Positions 1-10,441 of a DNA stretch of 64,000 nt are shown here, one piece after another. The notes below the pieces were generated by a model. The model saw nothing but the letters and a program-made list of their open reading frames with translations, did no database searches and was not told the origin of the DNA. Position 1 is the stretch's first letter. Each line of letters begins with the position of its first letter. Origin of the DNA: Platerodrilus igneus (Eukaryota; Arthropoda; Insecta; Coleoptera; Lycidae); contig JARFIW010000966.1 in NCBI GenBank assembly GCA_036346225.1, forward strand, positions 248,001-312,000. Reading direction: 5' to 3'. Both the position numbers and the translations under genes were made by a program.

Positions 1-240
1 ATACATCTTGTTAGTCTAAAATTTTATGTAGAATCCAAATCTGCAAACAGATTTGAAATCGGACCACGCCCTGCAAAGTTACACATATACCCTCTGCGAG
101 ATAAATCTTTCTCCACATTTCCACCCACGAGATAAATGTACTTTGTTTGGTATCAATTAATATTAGAATTTTCTCAGCTACCCAAATCTCTTTAAATTTT
201 CACATTGCATCACCCCAGGAAGCTACCCCATTTTAAGAGT

Positions 241-601
241 TTTGATTTTGATTTTGATTTTTGATTTTGATATTTGATTTTGATTTTGATTTTGATTTTG
301 ATTTTGATTTTGATTTTGATTTTTGATTTTTGATTTTGATTTTTGATTTTTGATTTTGATTTTGATTTTTGATTTTTGATTTTGATTTTTGATTTTGATT
401 TTTGATTTTGATTTTGATTTTGATTTTGATTTTGATTTTGATTTTGATTTTTGATTTTTGATTTTTGATTTTTGATTTTGATTTTGATTTTTGATTTTGA
501 TTTTGATTTTTGATTTTGATTTTTGATTTTGATTTTTGATTTTTGATTTTTGATTTTTGATTTTTGATTTTTGATTTTTGATTTTGATTTTTGATTTTGA
601 T
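241..601 (-). repeat. TTTTGAT minisatellite, left arm
   Basis: About 360 bases of interspersed 6- and 7-base units (TTTTGA, TTTTTGA). It produces a long lysine/serine/isoleucine/asparagine/glutamine ORF, which I regard as an artefact of the repeat. Confidence 0.95.
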
Positions 602-873
602 TTCTGACCGTCCTTATAAATTTTTTAAACATGCGATACATCTTGTTAGTCTAGAATTTTATGTAGAATCCGAATCTGCAAACAGATTTAAAACAGGACC
701 ACCCCTTACCATTTTACACACACCCTCTAAATTATAAATTTCCTGCGGCTCATACCTAAAAGAAAATCTAAAAACTATTCTTAAAACTTTTATTACAGAC
801 AATTTTTACTAATACAGTTTAAATTTTGTAAACCACATTTCTAAATACATATTCACAATTTTTTATTCTTAAC

Positions 874-1671
874 CTAGAACTTCTCATACGGCTTGTACGT
901 ATTAATATTTATTTCTAAATAGAGCACCTTTTCCAAAGACCAACCGGACTCACATGCTTCAAATTCCTCTGATTTTGTTCTTATGGTTTCGCTTAAGACC
1001 TCGTACATATTTTCCAGATTACTAGAAGACGTTATAACCACATTTTTTGTGTTAAAGGATTTCACGTCCTCTACACCCTCTGCCGCAGTCATTTTGGTGT
1101 AAACGCCGTAGAGTTCGCAATAGACTTTAATTGCTGTATGTTGTATTCTTTTTTCATTTATTAATCGAATAAATCGCTCTTTCTGCTTCCAAAGAAACTC
1201 GGACACTCCATCGTCGACACTGGCGTTCTTTATGCGATAGCTAGCCATACGGTTGTTAAACGCTGTGCTAACCATTTCTACACCATCGTCGTTAGTAGCG
1301 GTAACTGATGCATTTTTATGTTTGTTGCTCCGTAGATGACTAGGGTATGCAGACTTTAACACTTCCATGTCGCACACTTTACACATAATTCGTGGTTGTT
1401 TCGTACAAGGACCTTTAACAGCCGGCGGAGTTGAACGTTTACGACTTAATGACATGCCGTGCTGTTTTTCCTTGTGTCGCTGTAAGCTGTCCATTCTCGT
1501 AAAAGCGATACCGCAAGTCCCACAGTTTAAGTACTTTGCTGCCGACGGATGTATAAGCTTAACCGTAGACGATGTTACACCACGACATTTCTTCTGGTGC
1601 CGTTTGAGAGCATTTTTCCAGGTATAGGAAGCACCGCAAGAGTTGCACTTAAAAACGTTTGCAGGTACCAT
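874..1671 (-). CDS. Three-finger C2H2-type zinc protein (left-arm copy)
   Basis: 265 residues from the first ATG; the frame extends eight codons upstream but only to a GTG, so ATG is preferred (AAAATGG context). Finger 1 is C9-C12-H25-C29 (C2HC form), finger 2 C50-C53-H66-H71, finger 3 C97-C100-H112-H118. A basic linker (residues 76-95) lies between fingers 2 and 3. The C-terminal ~120 residues hold a block around KSFNTKNVVITSS and ESGWSLEKVLYLEI. I recall similar zinc-finger plus C-terminal blocks in arthropod proteins associated with viral or Maverick-type polymerase B genes, but this needs a search. It is intact in both arms; the right-arm protein differs at three residues. Probable role: nucleic-acid-binding protein of the element. 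Confidence 0.8.
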   Translation of the reverse strand: MVPANVFKCNSCGASYTWKNALKRHQKKCRGVTSSTVKLIHPSAAKYLNCGTCGIAFTRMDSLQRHKEKQHGMSLSRKRSTPPAVKGPCTKQPRIMCKVCDMEVLKSAYPSHLRSNKHKNASVTATNDDGVEMVSTAFNNRMASYRIKNASVDDGVSEFLWKQKERFIRLINEKRIQHTAIKVYCELYGVYTKMTAAEGVEDVKSFNTKNVVITSSSNLENMYEVLSETIRTKSEEFEACESGWSLEKVLYLEININTYKPYEKF

Positions 1672-1845
1672 TTTAGTACAAAACAAAATCCGCACTATAA
1701 GACTTGACTTGTAAGCGAACTAACTTATAACTAAAGAGTTTACTCTTGCGCACCGCACCGGCTTTATGTACCTTATAGAATGCAAACCGAAGGTTTCCGA
1801 AGATACCCGAACGAAGTTGAGGATTCAGCAGGGGACTAAATGACG

Positions 1846-1955
1846 TCATAATCCCTGCTGCTCGTCCAATACATTTAGCGTCAATGCATGCACCCGGTTC
1901 GCATCGTCGATGGTGCGAATGCAGTTAGTAGAAACACCGGAAAACGTCTTCCATG
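1846..1955 (-). pseudogene. Remnant of small ORF upstream of zinc-finger gene (left arm)
   Basis: Corresponds to the intact 50-codon ORF at 16,511-16,663 of copy 2. Here a one-base insertion near its start codon and an early TGA remove the original start and the last dozen codons. The central block (STNCIRTIDDANRVHALTL) is still readable. Function unknown. Confidence 0.5.
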
Positions 1956-2343
1956 TTATACGGATCGCGTGCATATTAAAAATCCAAAAGGGTGATAGCA
2001 CACGCACACAAATTGTGTGCGAGTCGTGCTGTAGAAGCTGCAGTGCTACTATAACCAAAAACACTTTAAACCATTACTAAGGAAATACCAACTTGTTGTC
2101 TACAGGGTACTTACTAATAAAGTAATTTAATTTTAAATAACTTCTACGTCATATTTTAGGAAATGGTGGGCTTGAATATTTTTTAAATGAATCACCGAGC
2201 GAAAGTATATGCTTAGCAGTATTAAAATTAACCATTAATTTCCCATTTTTACGACCATAGTTAATTATAGATTAAAATTTAATTTGTGCACGTTCGAGCT
2301 TCTCGTAAACCAACATATTTTATAGCAACAATGCGCTGTATAA

Positions 2344-2646
2344 TCATGCATACCCCTTCTCTGCGCTACTGCTATTCTTGTAATTGCTAGAAAAAGTCAC
2401 TCTCCTTTTTACTGTTAGGATGCAAAGCACCATTTTTTTTCTTATACTTTCTATAGCACATCGCGCACTTTTTCGTCTGATAATTAAATTTTGCTTCTGT
2501 AGGCTTTTACACTTTCGCATAGCGGTCAACCGCACGCAATGATTTCTAGAACCGGTAAGTACTTGATATCGTCTAAATAGAGAATTAGATGCTCGATGTC
2601 TGTCAACTTCCAATTCCCTCGTAAAAGGTAGAAAAAACTCAGTCAA
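2344..2646 (-). CDS. Basic 100-residue ORF, unknown (left arm)
   Basis: Open and identical in both arms. Very basic (many K/R), with a segment MRKCKSLQKQNLIIRRKSAR. That segment is a diverged duplicate of sequence about 470 bases away in the same arm, so it may only reflect a duplicated fragment of a once larger gene. No family recognised. The frame is not kept open in copy 2, so its reality as a gene is doubtful. Confidence 0.3.
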   Translation of the reverse strand: MTEFFLPFTRELEVDRHRASNSLFRRYQVLTGSRNHCVRLTAMRKCKSLQKQNLIIRRKSARCAIESIRKKMVLCILTVKRRVTFSSNYKNSSSAEKGYA

Positions 2647-2889
2647 TCATCCATTATACTTCGACCCGCTCCTGTTCTGATAATTTACAAACATTTTTCA
2701 AACGACAATGGGCTGAGAATTTTTAAATCTCCGAGGGATCTTTAAGTCGTGATCAATTACACATCCGAGCTACGCGTAAACTGACATATTTTGTAGCAAC
2801 TGTATAATACATGCATACCCCTTCTCTGCGCTACTGCTATTCTTGTAGTTGCTTGGGAAAGTCAGTCGCCCTTTTTACTGCTAGGGCTG

Positions 2890-3217
2890 CTAAAAAACAC
2901 CATTCCATACTTTCTTTATAAGTGTAGCACATCGCGCACTTTTTTGTCGGTTAATTAATTTTTGTTTATGTAGGCCTTTACACTTTCGCTTATTTAAGCA
3001 TCTAATACAATTGATTAACCACTTTCGATTATTCTAACGGAGACCACCATACATCCCGCCGCACCGTTCTTTTTGAATCCAACGATCCTATGGGCTTCCA
3101 CGCACTAACACCTGACGTATCTTTCCTACTATTTGTTAAACAAAAACCACCGGTATCGCCATTGTGGACGTAAACAGATGTTTGTGGATGTGTACGAGAA
3201 TATGTAACCATATACAT
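2890..3217 (-). pseudogene. Remnant gene C (left arm), unknown
   Basis: An ORF starts at 3,217 with ATG and reads VYVHNGDTGGFCLTNS and WKPIGSLDSKRTVRRDVWWS, then needs a frame change to continue into KWLINCIRCLNKRKCKGL. The same amino-acid blocks are recognisable in the right arm (where an in-frame TAA interrupts) and in copy 2 near 15,430-15,760, with mostly conservative changes. This suggests a formerly coding region rather than chance. No family recognised. Confidence 0.4.
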
Positions 3218-4235
3218 TAACCAGTCTAAGCTATTTTATTTAGTCCACGAAAACTACTATTTTTCTAAACCATAATTAATAATCGTCTTTATAGGTTCCA
3301 CATTTCGACCATTTCCCAATGACTGGTGCCGCGTACATGGAAACTTTAATTTCTTATTAGAGAGAATTCTTATTCTCCCACGCACTGCTGCGTAGTTGCA
3401 TGCCTACCCCTTTTGGGGGTATATGCTCGTTATAGGTTGTAAGACCCACGGTTTTACTTAACTACACTTCGTGAGTCCCCTTTAATCTTTTTAATCGTAT
3501 CTTTCTCGCCTACAATACAGTAGGACTTAGCCCTATTACCAACAAATTCTAATACTGGACCCCTATTAAATACGTCTTTAATTTTCCCTACAACTTTTTT
3601 TGTTAACAAGTGTTATATTGTATTTATTATACGCGGGGTAGTCACTCTTTTAAGATAAATATATTTTGCTAGGTATCAACTAATATTAAATTTTTTTAGG
3701 GACCCCAAATCTGTAAATAGATTTTAAATAGGACCACCCCATACAAAGTTATGCGTTTTAAAGACCCAAATCACTGATTTTTGCCCATTTTATTTAACAC
3801 CATTTTAAAACCTTTTCGCTACCCAAGACATATGCCTTAGCCAACCATCTCCCGAGAAATCTAAAACCGCCGTGTCCCGCGAATACCACGTGGAGATAAC
3901 ACGTATACTCTGTCAACCAGGATAGAAGCCGGAAGGATTTGGAAGGTGGGAGAAGAACTTAAAAAATATGGAATCTTAAAACTAATATATACAAATATAA
4001 ACAACTATCTTATATCTTTACACCCCCATCCGTAGATTGTTGTACTATTAGGAATGATGTACCTTTTGTCATCTTCCCTCGATAAACTAATTTTATTAAT
4101 AAACTGCGTATGCAAATCGTATTTTTTACTCCGGATACATACGCAGGCAAGTACTCGATACCATCCAAATAAAGAATTGGATGCTTGGTGACTGTTAACA
4201 TCCGCTTCTCTCGTGTACGCCCAGACACATCCCAG

Positions 4236-4333
4236 CCTATGCGCACCCCTGCGCGCGCACCCCTGCCCATGCGCGCCCCTGCGCGTGCGCACCCCTGACC
4301 ATGCGCGCTGCCTATGCGCACCCCTCTCTGTGC
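4236..4333 (-). repeat. GC-rich tandem array, left arm
   Basis: Imperfect units of the form TGCGCACCCCTGCC(C/G)A rich in alternating CG/CA. It is strikingly GC-rich in AT-rich surroundings. Matching arrays occur at 7,795-7,892 and 13,884-14,018. Short ORFs across it are repeat artefacts. Confidence 0.85.
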
Positions 4334-4483
4334 GACTGCTATTTCGGGGTAACGTCACAGCCTTTTATAAATAAAGAGCAATGTAATACTATTATAAAAT
4401 GTTTATTCTGACATTACACATACCAAAATTTAAAAAATGTAATGCCAAGCATGGAGTCATTTAAACTTAATTTTAATACAAAG

Positions 4484-6279
4484 TTATACACATAAGACAG
4501 TCCTTTCTTTATGTTTGTTTGGAGTGGCTTTAATTTTATCTAATTTTATTCGCAGCTTAAAATTTAAATCGATACCCAAGTCCTCTATCTCCTTTTCTAA
4601 CCAATAGTTTGATACATAGACCGTCTAGGTTTTTGAATTGTAAAATGTACCGAAGTTTGCCTCTATATTTAAAGTCTTTGATTCTGCCGACAACCAGATC
4701 CATTCCTTCGTGTAATTCTTGCAGCTTGTGACAATCTTTTAATCGCAGCTTTCCCACTATATCCTGCATACGTATCTTGTTAGCTTGATCGACTTCTTCT
4801 TGTCGGTATTGGAGGAAATCTTTATTCTCCCACAGACTGTTGCGTAGTTGCATGTCCACCACTTTTGGGAATATATGGTTGTTATAGGTTGTAAGACCCT
4901 CGGTTTTAAATGATCCAAAAGGTTCTTTACTAGGCAAATATACAATGTTTAACGGACCCCCTTTTGCCTGTGGTGTACGCAAAGATTACGAAACCCGCAT
5001 TCCTTAGTTCGTCTTTGTTATCTACCATTTTGATAAATACGTTTTTAGAATAACCTTTTAAAAAATATACGGATTTAGTACCATCCTTTTCCGCAAGGAC
5101 GCCTACATAACTAAAAGAGTCTTTTTTACTAACCACAAATGCATACAACTTGTAGAAACCAGATGTATCTAAGTCAGTCCATCGGCACATAAAATAATCT
5201 TTTAATTCTTCCTCATTTTCTCTAATAAGATGTTCTTTGTCTAACACATCTTTGTATTGATCGCGTATTGTCGCAGTGTTTTCCATGTAGTCCAATTTTC
5301 GCCTTTTTGCATCCATTTCCTCTAATCCCAGTTGTCTTTTCCTTCCACTTACAGCGTATGGTATACATAATGGGGCAATTTCCTTTAGCGTAAACGGATA
5401 GAGATTACTACCAATATTTACGCGTTGTCGTACAATCTCTGGACGAATGTTAGGCGTATCTATCAATCCCAAGTCCGAAATGACTATTTCTTTTGGAATT
5501 GTAGAATATGGTGTGGCAGATTGTGTAAAATATGTACTACCTGCTTTAATGTAGCACTTGTGTAAGATTTTTATTTTATCTTGGACATCTTCCTCTACTA
5601 TCTCCAAATAATTTACAGGTAAATAGTTAAAACTAAAAGCCGAAAGCACATACTTTATCAATTTTTCCTTTTCCTCTGGTTTTTTGGACAACTTAATTTG
5701 CAAGCCTGTCAATTTCTTTGTATTGCCATTCCCCCAATACACGTACTGTAGCAGGTTATTATACACTAAACAGCAGCTATTTTGTAGCTTGTCCGATAGC
5801 TTACTCCACATTTTGGTAAGTGGTACCGAGTACGTTGGCGCCTTTAGGAAGTATAACTTACTATCTTCCAATAAGGTTAAACAGTCTTTTAAGGGACTCG
5901 TTCCGCACTGACATAGCTTCCAATTGCACAGTTGTATATTGTCGCTTCCAATCGCGTAATACCATGTTCTTTGGCCAAAGTAGACGCAAATGTTTCCTTA
6001 AACGTACATCTGGACAACGTAAAAAATCTAGTATATGATTGCCAAGTTGCGTATTAACACCAGGACTTGTTATCTGGCACACAAATTTGTTGTAAATCTT
6101 AATTCTTGCATTGGTTGTTAGCCATGTTAAACAATCAATCCCGCAGTTTTATCGTTGTCAACTATAATATTACACTTTTCTTCGTATTCTCCCTTATAGC
6201 AAAAGTTATGCTTTGTAGTTAAATAATTACACATCTCCATCTTGCTAAATATGCCTGCAAAATCTTGGGTTACATCCAT
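4484..6279 (-). pseudogene. Gene B: large unknown protein of the element, frameshifted
   Basis: A single gene of about 600 codons broken by at least four small indels (near 6,130, 5,880, 4,975 and 4,610). Adjacent frames take over from one another without loss of coding character. ATG at 6,279 follows the stop of gene A by one base. Readable blocks in order: a ~48-residue N-terminal piece; [20 protein letters not shown] with [19 protein letters not shown]; a long middle piece with WSKLSDKLQNSCCLVYNN and YVYWGNGNTKKLTG; a Cys-poor charged stretch with KRRKLDYM; and a C-terminal piece with KDFKYRGKLRYILQF. The right arm retains the C-terminus in an undisturbed frame ending at a TAA. I recall related anonymous arthropod proteins but no function. 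The Y-N-K-F region loosely recalls replication initiators, which is speculation only. Confidence 0.65.
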
Positions 6280-6280
6280 G

Positions 6281-6856
6281 TCAAAAGATAGAAATAATCT
6301 TTTCGACTTCGTCTAATATATCTGGTAGTTCCTCCAATAAAGTTTCCAACTTAACATCTGCTAGTTCCACTTTGTATGGAACACATATAGGATTTTGGAA
6401 TTTTTTATTAATGCATTCGAGGTCTTCTTTTCCGATAATTTCTTTTACTCTCTGGCCTATCTTGTTACTGCTTTCCAGAGAAAACGGAAGCTTAGCTTTA
6501 ACACCATGCCTAGCGGAAACAAATCGGTCGAACTTTCTTCGTAGATAGCTGTTAAATGCGCCACAAATTTCTTTTTTTAGGATAAACATCCGTTTGTTTG
6601 CAGATGCTTGTTCGGTGTCAGAAAAGTCGCAAATTTTAACCAACATTATATTGTCACAAAATGGTTCTGTAATTGGTGTGTGTAGTCCGCCAGTCAGCAT
6701 CTTTTCGCCTTCGACATAACAAATATTACCAATATCTGTCACCAGATTATTGTTGCACATATTTTCTGCCAACAGCCATAATCCAAATCGCTCATTTGTC
6801 GGTTTCACTTTATTCCCAAGAAGTTGAGAAACGTTAATCACCTTGGAGCCGCTCAT
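6281..6856 (-). CDS. Gene A: 191-residue unknown protein of the element
   Basis: Intact ORF from ATG at 6,856; the frame extends eight codons further only through a TTG. It begins MSGSKVINVSQLLG and has acidic C-terminal repeats of leucine and glutamate (LETLLEELPDILDEVEKI), suggestive of a helix or coiled coil. There is no signal peptide or membrane segment and no motif I recognise. Its TGA stop is followed after one base by the ATG of gene B (TGA-C-ATG), a compact layout typical of viruses and unlike insect host genes. Unlike B it carries no frameshift. Confidence 0.6.
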   Translation of the reverse strand: MSGSKVINVSQLLGNKVKPTNERFGLWLLAENMCNNNLVTDIGNICYVEGEKMLTGGLHTPITEPFCDNIMLVKICDFSDTEQASANKRMFILKKEICGAFNSYLRRKFDRFVSARHGVKAKLPFSLESSNKIGQRVKEIIGKEDLECINKKFQNPICVPYKVELADVKLETLLEELPDILDEVEKIISIF

Positions 6857-7033
6857 GTTTACCGTTCTAGCTACCGTCAAATACTAAATTGAATACGAAA
6901 ATTTGTTCCCTTATGTATCCTACAGAGTGGGGCGTATATTACCGAAAATAGTCGAATATGTTGTTAAAAATGTCTTACTATAACTAAGCTCAACCCAAAA
7001 CTACTTCCTTATATACCAAATTTAATCTCCCTG

Positions 7034-7156
7034 CTCACATAACCACATGACCATATGACCATATGACCACATGACCATATGACCACATGACCACATGACC
7101 ACATGACCATATGACCACATGACCACATGACCATATGACCGCATGACCATATGACC
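7034..7156 (+). repeat. 10-base tandem repeat
   Basis: About 12 units of CATGACCATA / CATGACCACA in the element centre, upstream of gene A. A microsatellite-like array; no protein or CRISPR features. Confidence 0.9.
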
Positions 7157-7233
7157 TAATTGCTTTTTAATGAGTTTTCTCATTAAAAACCCATTAGCAC
7201 TAATTGCTTTTTAATGAGTTTTTCTATTAAAAA
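7157..7233 (+). repeat. Two tandem ~44-base units with internal hairpins
   Basis: CTAATTGCTTTTTAATGAG followed by its near complement (CTCATTAAAAACC) occurs twice in a row. Each unit can fold as a stem-loop around the TTTTAATGAG/CTCATTAAAA pair. Confidence 0.75.
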
Positions 7234-7297
7234 CCAAGTGTGGACCTAGGTTAGATAAAAGGAAAAATTAATAGGTTAGGTCAGCGCCGCAGCGCTG
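7234..7297 (+). repeat. TTAGG-containing module at arm/centre junction
   Basis: Reads GTGTGGACCTAGGTTAGA... AGGTTAGGTCAGCG and ends exactly where the right arm begins. The same roughly 64-base module occurs in reverse orientation at 14,455-14,520 in copy 2, also at the inner arm edge. Probably a small MITE-like repeat. Confidence 0.7.
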
Positions 7298-7644
7298 AGA
7301 ATAAGGATTTCCTCCAATACCGACAAGAAGAAGTCGATCAAGCTAACAAGATACGTATGCAGGATATAGTGGGAAAGCTGCGATTAAAAGATTGTCACAA
7401 GCTGCAAGAATTACACGAAGGAATGGATCTGGTTGTCGGCGGAATCAAAGACTTTAAATATAGAGGCAAACTTCGGTACATTTTACAATTCGAAAACCTA
7501 GACGGTCTCTATGTATCAAACTATTGGTTAGAAAAGGAGATAGAGGACTTGGGTATCGATTTAAATTTTAAGCTGCGAATAAAATTAGATAAAATTAAAG
7601 CCACTCCAAACAAACATAAAGAAAGGACTGTCTTCTGTGTATAA
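7298..7644 (+). pseudogene. 3' fragment of gene B in right arm
   Basis: Open frame from the breakpoint to a TAA at 7,642-7,644, coding the last ~115 residues of gene B (ENKDFLQYRQEEVDQANKIR onwards). In the left arm the equivalent of NLDGLYVSNYWLEKE is destroyed by a 2-base deletion, so this fragment preserves the original C-terminus. It lacks the first four fifths of the gene and presumably is not functional. Confidence 0.75.
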
Positions 7645-7720
7645 CTTTGTATTAAAATTAAGTTTAAATGACTCCATGCTTGGCATTACATTTTTTAAAT
7701 TTTGGTATGTGTAATGTCAG

Positions 7721-7726
7721 AATAAA
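7721..7726 (+). promoter_or_regulatory. Possible polyadenylation signal after gene B
   Basis: AATAAA about 77 bases after the gene B stop codon in the right arm. Confidence 0.35.
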
Positions 7727-7794
7727 CATTTTATAATAGTATTACATTGCTCTTTATTTATAAAAGGCTGTGACGTTACCCCGAAATAGCAGTC

Positions 7795-7892
7795 GCACAG
7801 AGAGGGGTGCGCATAGGCAGCGCGCATGGGCAGGGGTGCGCACGCGCAGGGGCGCGCATGGGCAGGGGTGCGCGCGCGCAGGGGTGCGCATA
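7795..7892 (+). repeat. GC-rich tandem array, right arm
   Basis: Mirror of 4,236-4,333, with slightly fewer or altered units. Alternating purine-pyrimidine GC steps (GTGCGCGCGCGCAG) could adopt unusual structure. Confidence 0.85.
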
Positions 7893-8903
7893 GGCTGGGA
7901 TGTGTCTGGGCGTACACGAGGGAAGCGGATGTTAGCAGTCACCAAGCATCCAATTCTTTATTTGGATGGTATCGAGTACTTGCCTGCGTATGTATCCGGA
8001 GTAAAAAATACGATTTGCATACGCAGTTTATTAATAAAATTAGTTTATCGAGGAAGATGACAAAGGTACATCATTCCTAATAGTACAACAATCTACGCAT
8101 GGGGTGTAAAGATATAAGATAGTTGTTTATATTTGTATATATTAGTTTTAAGATTCCATATTTTTTAAGTTCTTCTCCCACCTTCCAAATCCTTCCGGCT
8201 TCTATCCTGGTTGACAGAGTATACGTGTTATCTCCACGTGGTATTCGCGGGACACGGCGGTTTTAGATTTCTCGGGAGATGGTTGGCTAAGGCATATGTC
8301 TTGGTTAGCGAAAAAGGTTTTAAAGATGGAGTTAAATAAAGATGGGTAAAAATTAGTCTTTAAAACGCATAACTTTGTATGGGGTGGTCCTATTTGAAAT
8401 CTATTTACAGATTTGGGGTCCGTAGAAAAATTTAATATTAGTTGATACCTAGCAAAATATATTTATCTTAAAAGAGTGACTACCCCGCGTATACTAAATA
8501 CAATATAACACTTGTTAACAAAAAAAGTTGTAGGGAAAATTAAAGACGTATTTAATAGGGGTCCAGTATTAGAATTTGTTGGTAATAGGGCTAAGTCCTA
8601 CTGTATTGTAGGCGAGAAAGATACGATTAAAAAGATTAAAGGGGTCTCACGAAGTGTAGTTAAGTAAAACCGTGGGTCTTACAACCTATAACGAGCACAT
8701 ACCCCCAAAAGGGGTAGGCATGCAACTACGCAGCAGTGCGCGGGAGAATAAGAATTCTCTCTAATAAGAAATTAAAGTTTCCATGTACGCGGCACCAGTC
8801 ATTGGGAAATGGTCGAAATGTGGAACCTATAAAGACGATTATTAATTATGGTTTAGAAAAATAGTAGTTTTCGTGGACTAAATAAAATAGCTTAGACTGG
8901 TTA

Positions 8904-9231
8904 ATGTATATGGTTACATATTCTCGTACACATCCACAAACATCTGTTTACGTCCACAATGGCGATACCGGTAGTTTTTGTTTAACAAATAGTAGGAAAG
9001 ATACGTCAGGTGTTAGTGCGTGGAAGCCCATAGGATCGTTGGATTCATAAAGAACGGTGCGGCGGGATGTATGGTGGTCTCCGTAAGAATAATCGAAAGT
9101 GGTTAATCAATTGTATTAGATGCTTAAATAAGCGAAAGTGTAAAGGCCTACATAAACAAAAATTAATTAACCGACAAAAAAGTGCGCGATGTGCTACACT
9201 TATAAAGAAAGTATGGAATGGTGTTTTTTAG
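8904..9231 (+). pseudogene. Remnant gene C (right arm), unknown
   Basis: Mirror of 2,890-3,217. It starts ATG at 8,904. A TAA replaces the lysine codon after GSLDS, and the frame shifts before NRKWLINCIRCLNKRKC. Unknown function. Confidence 0.4.
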
Positions 9232-9785
9232 CAGCCCTAGCAGTAAAAAGGGCGACTGACTTTCCCAAGCAACTACAAGAATAGCAGTAGCGCAGAGAAG
9301 GGTATGCATGTATTATACAGTTGCTACAAAATATGTCAGTTTACGCGTAGCTGGGATGTGTAATTGATCACGACTTAAAGATCCTCGGAGGTTTAAAATT
9401 CTCAGCCCATTGTCGTTTGAAAAATGTTTGTAAATTATCAGAACAGGAGCGGGTCGAAGTATAATGGATGATTGACTGAGTTTTTTCTACCTTTTACGAG
9501 GGAATTGGAAGTTGACAGACATCGAGCATCTAATTCTCTATTTAGACGATATCAAGTACTTACCGGTTCTAGAAATCATTGCGTGCGGTTGACCGCTATG
9601 CGAAAGTGTAAAAGCCTACAGAAGCAAAATTTAATTATCAGACGAAAAAGTGCGCGATGTGCTATAGAAAGTATAAGAAAAAAAATGGTGCTTTGCATCC
9701 TAACAGTAAAAAGGAGAGTGACTTTTTCTAGCAATTACAAGAATAGCAGTAGCGCAGAGAAGGGGTATGCATGATTATACAGCGC
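9130..9785 (+). repeat. Diverged internal direct repeat of the arm
   Basis: The segment 9,130-9,320 (CGAAAGTGTAAAGGCCTAC ... GCAGAGAAGGGTATGCATG) recurs with changes at about 9,598-9,785. The same pair exists in the left arm (about 2,345-2,530 and 2,805-2,995), so the duplication predates arm formation. Confidence 0.7.
9472..9774 (+). CDS. Basic 100-residue ORF, unknown (right arm)
   Basis: Identical in protein sequence to the ORF at 2,344-2,646 in the left arm. Basic, Arg/Lys-rich, no recognised domain. Possibly a fragment of a duplicated older gene rather than a true gene. Confidence 0.3.
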   Translation: MTEFFLPFTRELEVDRHRASNSLFRRYQVLTGSRNHCVRLTAMRKCKSLQKQNLIIRRKSARCAIESIRKKMVLCILTVKRRVTFSSNYKNSSSAEKGYA

Positions 9786-10171
9786 ATTGTTGCCATAAAA
9801 TATGTTGGTTTACGAGAAGCTCGAACGTGCACAAATTAAATTTTAATCTATAATTAACTATGGTCGTAAAAATGGGAAATTAATGGTTAATTTTAATACT
9901 GCTAAGCATATACTTTCGCTCGGTGATTCATTTAAAAAATATTCAAGCCCACCATTTCCTAAAATATGACGTAGAAGTTATTTAAAATTAAATTACTTTA
10001 TAAGTAAGTACCCTGTAGACAACAAATTGGTATTTCCTTAGTAATGGTTTAAAGTGTTTTTGGTTATAGTAGCACTGCAGCTTCTACAGCACGACTTGCA
10101 CACAATTTGTGTGCGTGTGCTATCACCCTTTTGGATTTTTAATATGCACGCGATCCGTATAACATGGAAGA

Positions 10172-10272
10172 CGTTTTCCGGTGTTTCTACTAACTGCATT
10201 CGCACCATCGACGATGCGAACCGGGTGCATGCATTGACGCTAAATGTATTGGACGAGCAGCAGGGATTATGA
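10172..10272 (+). pseudogene. Remnant of small ORF upstream of zinc-finger gene (right arm)
   Basis: Right-arm counterpart of 1,846-1,955, with the same one-base insertion and early TGA relative to the intact 50-codon ORF of copy 2. Both arms sharing the same lesions indicates that the lesions arose before, or were homogenised after, the arm duplication. Confidence 0.5.
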
Positions 10273-10441
10273 CGTCATTTAGTGCCCTGCTGAATCCTCA
10301 ACTTCGTTCGGGTATCTTCGGAAACCTTCGGTTTGCATTCTATAGGGTACATAAAGCCGGTGCGCAAGAGTAAACTCTTTAGTTATAAGTTAATTCGCTT
10401 ACAAGTCAAGTCTTATAGTGCGGATTTTGTTTTGTACTAAA

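Larger units (their letters stand above)
1..4829 (-). repeat. Left arm of giant inverted repeat
   Basis: Reverse complement of the right arm over about 4.83 kb, with only scattered substitutions and small indels. The minisatellite differs in length (right arm about 14 bases longer), offset by 14 extra bases elsewhere in the left arm. The inner boundary falls inside the coding sequence of gene B, so the left arm contains the 3' third of that gene contiguous with its 5' part. Confidence 0.9.

Noticed and set aside
210..641. 143-residue Lys/Ser/Ile/Asn/Gln ORF (and counterpart 11,473-11,901)
   Set aside because: Translation of the TTTGAT minisatellite; both arrays are of different length and unit order.
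4005..4358. Overlapping ORFs across the GC-rich array (also 7,717-8,080)
   Set aside because: All frames are open because of the short GC repeats; no conserved product. A short PILYLDGIEYLP segment recurs nearby but without a sustained frame.
7034..7156. CRISPR-like regular repeat
   Set aside because: Direct 10-base tandem without spacers, in a eukaryotic transposon.
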